Shown here piece after piece: positions 6,592-10,086 of a stretch of 10,086 bases of DNA. The position numbers and the translations under genes are program-made. Position 1 is the stretch's first letter; each line of letters starts with the position of its first letter. Origin of the DNA: Solirubrobacterales bacterium (GTDB lineage: Bacteria; Actinomycetota; Thermoleophilia; Solirubrobacterales; Solirubrobacteraceae); the NCBI GenBank assembly GCA_003244035.1, contig QHBV01000206.1:7479-17564 (forward strand). Reading direction: 5' to 3'. The notes below the pieces were generated by a model, which had not been told where the DNA came from, ran no database searches, and saw nothing but the letters and a program-made list of their open reading frames with translations.

Positions 6592-8394
6592 ATGTCTGCC
6601 ACAACCGACCACCTCGCCGACCCGGAACTGCTCGCGACCGAGTGGGACCTGAGCCCGCTCGTTGACGGCGAGGAGGGCCCAGTCGGCGTCGAGCGGCTGC
6701 TGGCACAGGCAATCGCACGCGCCAGGGCGTTCGCCCAGCGCTATGCCCGCAAGGTCGAGCAGCTCGACGCCGCCGGTCTGGCGATCGCGATGCACGAGCT
6801 CGAGTCGATCCACGACCTGGTCGGCCGGGCTGGGGCGTACGCGTCGCTGCGGTTCGCCACCGACACCGCCGACCCGGAACGGGGATGGTTGTTGCAGCGG
6901 ATGCAGGAGTGCGCCACCGAGGTCGAGACCAAGCTGCTGTTCTTCGAGCTCGAGTGGGCGGCGGTGCCCGACGAGCGCGCGGAGACGTTGCTGACCGCCG
7001 ATGGGCTCGACTTCTGCCGCCACCACCTGCGCAGCGCCCGTCGCTACCGGCCCCACCTGCTGACCGAGCCCGAGGAGAGGATCCTCGCGGAGAAGTCGAT
7101 CTCGAGCCAGAGCGCGTGGGGGCGGCTGTTCGAGGAGCTGGTTTCGGCCCTGCACGTCGAGCTCGACGGCGAGCAGCTGGCGCTCGACGTCGCGCTCAGC
7201 CGGCTGCAGGCCCCCGATCGCCAGGAGCGTCGCGCCGCCGCCGAGGCCGTCTCGGCGGCGCTCGAGCCGGGCCTGCGCACGCGCGGGTTCATCTTCAACA
7301 CGCTGATGCACGACAAGTCGGTCGAGGACCGGCTGCGCTCCTACCCGCACTGGCTGGCGGCTCGCAACCTCGCCAACGAGGCCTCGGACGAGTCGGTGAT
7401 GGCGCTGATCGAAGCAGTGCGCGGCCGCTTCGACATCCCCCAGCGCTGGTACCGGCTCAAGGCCAAGCTGCTGGGACTCGACCGCCTGGCCGACTACGAC
7501 CGCGCCGCACCGGTGCTGGCGCAGGACGTCACGTTCTCCTACGCACAGGCGCGGGAGCTGGTGCTCGACAGCTATCAGTCGTTCTCACCCGAGGCGGGGC
7601 GGGTGGCAAAGCGGTTCTTCGACGAGCACTGGGTCGACGCGCCCGTGCGCGAGAACAAGCGCGGCGGCGCCTTCTGCTCGTACACGGTCCCAAGTGTCCA
7701 CCCCTACGTGCTGCTCAACTTCACCGCTCGCCGGCGCGACGTGATGACGATGGCGCACGAGCTCGGCCACGGACTCCACGCGTCGCTCGCCCAGCCCCAA
7801 GGCGTCTTTCACCAGTCGACCCCCTTGACCCTCGCCGAGACCGCGTCGGTGTTCGGCGAGACACTCGTGTTCGAGCGCCTGCTCGAAGCTGCCCCCGACG
7901 ACGACGCCAGGCTCGGCCTGCTCGCAGAGCGGATCGACGGCGCAATCGCGACGGTCTTCCGCCAGATGGCGATGAACCGCTTCGAGCACCTGGTCCACAC
8001 CGGCCGGCGCGACGAAGGGGAGCTGTCGATCGACCGCATCGGTGAGCTGTGGGTGCAGTCCCAGGCGGAGCTCTTCGGCGACTCCGTGGAGATCACCGAC
8101 GGCTACCGCACATGGTGGTCCTACATCCCCCACTTCATCGACGTCCCCGGATACGTGTACGCGTACGCGTACGGTCAGCTGCTGGCGCTGTCGGTGTACG
8201 GCCGTTACGTCCAGGACGGCGAGCCGTTCGTGCCGCGCTACCTCGAGCTGCTCGCCGCCGGCGGCTCGCGCAGCCCGCAGGAGCTCGGCGCGATCGTCGG
8301 GATCGACCTCGCCGACCCGGGCTTCTGGGACGGTGGCCTGAAGCTCGTCGAGCAGCAGCTCACCGACGCCGAAGCGCTCGCCGCCGGGCGGTAG
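6592..8394 (+). CDS. pepF: Oligoendopeptidase F-like zinc metallopeptidase (M3 family)
   Basis: A 600-residue protein of the length and layout of PepF/M3B oligoendopeptidases, which cleave short peptides in the cytoplasm. The zinc site is complete: HELGH at 389-393 (zinc ligands H389 and H393, catalytic E390) and the third ligand E416 in TLAETASVFGE. The C-terminal substrate-binding part has the family pattern WWSYIPHFIDVPGYVYAYAYGQLLA. Also typical are the N-terminal helical domain (about 1-200, EWDLSPL near the start), the conserved YPHWLAARNLANEAS (about 246-260), and VRENKRGGAFCSYTVP before the active site. No signal peptide is seen. It follows the membrane glycosyltransferase gene by 12 nt on the same strand. 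No functional link with that gene is evident, so this may be mere adjacency or loose co-transcription. Confidence 0.93.
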   Translation: MSATTDHLADPELLATEWDLSPLVDGEEGPVGVERLLAQAIARARAFAQRYARKVEQLDAAGLAIAMHELESIHDLVGRAGAYASLRFATDTADPERGWLLQRMQECATEVETKLLFFELEWAAVPDERAETLLTADGLDFCRHHLRSARRYRPHLLTEPEERILAEKSISSQSAWGRLFEELVSALHVELDGEQLALDVALSRLQAPDRQERRAAAEAVSAALEPGLRTRGFIFNTLMHDKSVEDRLRSYPHWLAARNLANEASDESVMALIEAVRGRFDIPQRWYRLKAKLLGLDRLADYDRAAPVLAQDVTFSYAQARELVLDSYQSFSPEAGRVAKRFFDEHWVDAPVRENKRGGAFCSYTVPSVHPYVLLNFTARRRDVMTMAHELGHGLHASLAQPQGVFHQSTPLTLAETASVFGETLVFERLLEAAPDDDARLGLLAERIDGAIATVFRQMAMNRFEHLVHTGRRDEGELSIDRIGELWVQSQAELFGDSVEITDGYRTWWSYIPHFIDVPGYVYAYAYGQLLALSVYGRYVQDGEPFVPRYLELLAAGGSRSPQELGAIVGIDLADPGFWDGGLKLVEQQLTDAEALAAGR

Positions 8395-8471
8395 CCTCCA
8401 CCTGCGGCTGGTCGCAGCGGAAGCGGCAGGGCGGCAGCGGCCCATCAGAGCGGTGGGCGTGGCCGGCGGGC

Positions 8472-8990
8472 GTGCGCACGCTGCTGCCCGATCCCCCCGC
8501 TCGATTCGACGAGCTACTCAGGCAGCGCGAGCGATGGGGCGCCGAGCGCTGGGACGTGGTATGGGAGGGTGTGCTGCACATCAACCCACCGCCCGGCTAC
8601 GAGCACGAGCGCCTGGTGATCGAGCTCGTTCGCCTGCTCCGTACGGCGACGCTGCGGGCCTGGAGCTGACCGGCGGCGTCGGGATCGGGAGAACGACGAC
8701 CATCGCGTGCCCGACCTCGCGCTGCACCGCCCCGGCGCCGCCACAGTGGAATCCCACTGCAGCGCTGGCCGTCGAGATCCTCTCACCCGGCGACGAGACC
8801 CGCGGGAAGCTTCCGTTCTACGCCGGGTCGACGAACTGTTGATCCTCGACCCCACCGCGAAGACCATCGAGTGGCTGCTGCTCGGCGACGACGGCCGCTA
8901 CCACCGCGTCGCCGGCAGCCACCTGATCGACCTCGACGCCTCAGAGCTCGCCACAGGTCGATCACGCGCCAACGGCCGATGCCAGGTTAG
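8472..8990 (+). pseudogene. Uma2-family (PD-(D/E)xK nuclease fold) relic with about five frameshifts
   Basis: A Uma2/DUF820-type protein can be read end to end only by switching frames. From the GTG at 8472 it gives VRTLLPDPPARFDELL... DVVWEGVLHINPPPGYEHE (to about 8640). From 8642 it gives YGDAAGLELTGGVGI. From 8689 it gives ENDDHRVPDLALHRPG. From 8744 it gives QWNPTAALAVEILSPGDE and KLPFYA. From 8827 it gives VDELLILDPTAKTIEWLL... LIDLDASELA. From about 8954 a last shift gives QVDHAPTADARLAG. The family's catalytic positions remain visible (the Asp of VPDLAL, Glu of VEILSP, Lys of KLPFYA) but in different frames. Two of the three internal frames hit stops at 8667-8669 and 8840-8842, so no functional product is expected. 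The order and spacing match the family closely, which suggests recent decay. Clustered assembly errors are possible but unlikely, since the neighbouring 1.8-kb gene is clean. The exact end is unclear. Confidence 0.85.
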
Positions 8991-9379
8991 CCGGGGGTCA
9001 CCGCGAAACGATGCGGACGGGCTATCTGCGACGCGCCGAATGTCGTGATCCCCGAGCGATCTTGTTCTGCCCAGATGTCGTCTGCACCTGGTCGGGTAGC
9101 GATCGTCAAACGGACTGTCCTTGGGACCAGACTCCACAACCGCCGGCGTTTCCGGATCGCGTCGACGACCAGCAGCCGCGCGGCGGACGCGGATCGCTAG
9201 ACCGCTACGGGCCTGAGCCGGATGACCAGTCGGGTGCGGCTGGTTGTCACGCTGCGGGGCAGCGCGCTTACCCGGAGCTGCTCTTGAACGCCGAGACCGT
9301 CGGCGGAGCTGACGTGCTCAACATCGCTTCTCTTCTAAACAATTTCGCGAACGGCTCGTCGCTCGTCCCGTCGTCGTTA
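8991..9379. other. About 390 bp with no supported gene, degraded accessory DNA
   Basis: Open frames exist on both strands, but none shows a recognisable motif, a ribosome-binding site or coherent codon choice. One minus-strand frame (about 9247 down to 8990) reads as arginine/valine-rich peptide interrupted by an in-frame TAG near 9198, which could be a remnant of a gene I cannot name. Composition is visibly less GC-rich near 9320-9385 (TCTTCTAAACAATTT, TTATTAAC) than in the housekeeping genes. I see no repeats, RNA gene or promoter that I can defend here. Confidence 0.4.
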
Positions 9380-9715
9380 TTAACCGTGAGCCAGTCCATA
9401 GTCCACGTCGACGCGTGCCGATGCGTCCAGCAACGTTTGGAGACTGCCGGTCTCATGGGCCTTCAGGATTGCCCTGGCGACTCCCGAGGCGTCCAGGGCG
9501 TTCAGTCTGATGGCCGCCAGCGCTTCTCTGAGGACCGCCGGAGCCAGTTCCTCCAAGGATGAGGCCGGGCTGGCACCCAAGCCGACCGCTCCGAGCTCTG
9601 GTACCTCGGCAGTCCAGAACCGTGCCGCTTGCCACGACACAATCACCTCGATGGCGGAACGCTCCCAGCTCGCGTCCTGTTGAAGGCCGGGAAGAGCTGG
9701 TTGAGTCGGCGGCAT
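9380..9715 (-). CDS. Small HicB-like protein, possible solitary antitoxin
   Basis: A 111-residue protein. Its central part, IEVIVSWQAARFWTAEVPELGAVG followed by ASSLEELAPAVLREALAA (about 22-68), has the strand-strand-helix pattern of HicB-type antitoxin domains: a hydrophobic strand, an aromatic residue before AEVPEL, then a helix starting SLEEL. A helical C-terminal extension of about 40 residues (ARAILKAHETGSLQTLLDASARVD) follows. HicB proteins normally neutralise an adjacent HicA ribonuclease toxin. No HicA-like frame is visible on either side, so this may be an orphan, a remnant, or a different regulator. The start is uncertain: the ATG at 9715 has no ribosome-binding sequence, but it abuts a perfect dyad, and a start further inside would lose the first strand. 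Codon choice is less GC-biased than in the genes to the left, suggesting acquired DNA. Confidence 0.5.
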   Translation of the reverse strand: MPPTQPALPGLQQDASWERSAIEVIVSWQAARFWTAEVPELGAVGLGASPASSLEELAPAVLREALAAIRLNALDASGVARAILKAHETGSLQTLLDASARVDVDYGLAHG

Positions 9716-9734
9716 CGCGTGACTGTGTCACGCG
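9716..9734. promoter_or_regulatory. Perfect 8+8 bp dyad touching the HicB-like start codon, candidate operator
   Basis: CGCGTGAC-TGT-GTCACGCG is a perfect inverted repeat with a 3-bp spacer. It ends exactly where the minus-strand ATG at 9715 begins. Size and symmetry fit a homodimeric DNA-binding protein, and antitoxins commonly bind such sites at their own promoters. It could instead be a hairpin that masks translation initiation. Function is inferred from symmetry and position. Confidence 0.5.
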
Positions 9735-9853
9735 GGATGGATGGCTTCAATCCCATGGCTTGGCTGGCGATAGGATCGTTGGGCTTGTTGGCCGCTGGAG
9801 ACACGATCCGGGGGGTTGCCCGGAGCTCGTCGTTTGCGGCCCCCGGACGTCTT
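9735..9853. other. Intergenic DNA with one unconvincing short plus-strand reading frame
   Basis: A 43-codon plus-strand frame starts at the ATG at 9737 and ends at a TAG inside the hairpin (9866-9868). It contains a short hydrophobic run, MAWLAIGSLGLLAAGDT. It has no clear ribosome-binding site and mixed third-position composition, so I do not call it a gene. Nothing else is recognised here. Confidence 0.3.
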
Positions 9854-9884
9854 TGTCGCGGGGAATAGACCATTCCCTGCGGCA
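9854..9884 (+). repeat. 13-bp hairpin with 5-nt loop, better paired as plus-strand RNA
   Basis: Bases 9854-9866 pair with 9872-9884 around the loop AGACC. The core GGGAAT/ATTCCC is perfect and extends outwards through TGTCGCG/TGCGGCA. All 13 pairs form if two G-U pairs are allowed on the plus strand. On the minus strand the same positions become A-C mismatches, so the fold favours a plus-strand transcript. No U-tract follows on either strand, so a standard intrinsic terminator is not supported. It lies between the HicB-like gene and the convergent end of the surface-protein gene. It could be a non-canonical terminator, a small-RNA element or a transposable-element end. Confidence 0.5.
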
Positions 9885-9944
9885 GCGCCAACGGCTGTGG
9901 CTAGGTCATCGCGCTCCCACGACGGTGCTCGACCTCGCGTGGCG

Positions 9945-10086
9945 TTAGCCGTTGCGAGCAGCGCGCCTGGCCAGCATCCGGCGCCCGCCAACGCCCGCTC
10001 CGAGCAGGAGCAGGCCAAGCAGCACCGCGCCGATCGCGGAGAAGCCGGTAAACGGCAAGGCGCCGCCGGTCGTGCCGGTCGTGCCG
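9945..10086 (-). CDS. C-terminal end of a surface protein with LPFTG sorting signal (cut by right edge)
   Basis: Only the last 46 codons are in the window, in frame from 10085 down to a TAA at 9945-9947. They contain a Gly/Thr linker (GTTGTTGG), the pentapeptide LPFTG, a hydrophobic stretch of about 20 residues (FSAIGAVLLGLLLLGAGVGG), and the basic tail RRMLARRAARNG. This three-part layout is the cell-wall sorting signal recognised by sortase, which cleaves between Thr and Gly and links the protein to the wall. The outward domain and hence the function lie beyond the right edge. A few actinobacterial membrane proteins carry such tails without proof of sorting. Confidence 0.85.
   Translation of the reverse strand, partial: GTTGTTGGALPFTGFSAIGAVLLGLLLLGAGVGGRRMLARRAARNG

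Noticed and set aside
8157..8174. Short GTACGC repeat
   Set aside because: It simply encodes the Tyr/Ala-rich family motif YVYAYAYG of the peptidase.
8402..8417. CTGCG/CGCAG hairpin just after the oligopeptidase stop
   Set aside because: A 5-bp stem without a U-tract is too weak to call a terminator.
9355..9377. Short CGTCG-type repeat
   Set aside because: A few imperfect trinucleotide repeats of the kind expected in GC-rich DNA, with no spacing suggestive of a CRISPR or iteron array.
9011..9562. 183-codon plus-strand frame through the gene-poor stretch
   Set aside because: Its right half is antisense to the HicB-like gene and its left half continues the Uma2 relic frame. It shows no domain pattern or ribosome-binding site.
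9737..9868. 43-codon plus-strand frame with a hydrophobic run
   Set aside because: There is no convincing ribosome-binding site, third-position composition is mixed, and its stop lies inside the hairpin. It is too short to support as a gene without homologues.

Overview
This window looks like chromosome from a high-GC Gram-positive bacterium of the actinobacterial type. The evidence is strong G/C preference at third codon positions, an Rrf2-sufC-sufS-sufU cluster with the zinc-type SufU partner, start-codon-proximal TANNNT boxes, and an LPxTG-like wall-anchor tail. Gene style and company suggest the Thermoleophilia/Solirubrobacterales group, but that placement is inference without a search.

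Positions 1-2649 (minus strand) hold an iron-sulfur cluster assembly operon read right to left: an Rrf2-family Fe-S sensor regulator, the SufC ATPase, the SufS cysteine desulfurase (its GTG start overlaps the sufC stop), and the first 46 codons of SufU, which runs off the left edge. SufS supplies persulfide sulfur, SufU accepts it, and SufC powers the assembly scaffold. The scaffold genes sufB and sufD are not between sufC and sufS and must lie elsewhere, perhaps left of the window. A 105-bp divergent intergenic region (2650-2754) with several dyads separates this operon from a ribonuclease D gene, which has a -10-like box placed for leaderless transcription.

Positions 2755-8394 hold ordinary housekeeping or envelope genes: ribonuclease D (+), a small lipoprotein of unknown function (-), a large polytopic GT-C-like membrane glycosyltransferase (+) whose start codon lies only 9 nt from that of the lipoprotein, and an M3-family oligoendopeptidase F (+).

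Positions 8395-10086 form a decayed accessory stretch. It contains a Uma2-family (PD-(D/E)xK nuclease fold) pseudogene broken by about five frameshifts, about 390 bp with no supported gene, and a solitary HicB-like small protein preceded by a perfect 8+8 bp dyad. A 13-bp hairpin that pairs better as plus-strand RNA follows, then the C-terminal end of a surface protein with an LPFTG sorting signal, cut by the right edge. I saw no tRNA, rRNA, CRISPR array, insertion sequence or intact mobile element, and no convincing new multi-gene system. The best leads are the regulatory and structural DNA elements and the relic region.
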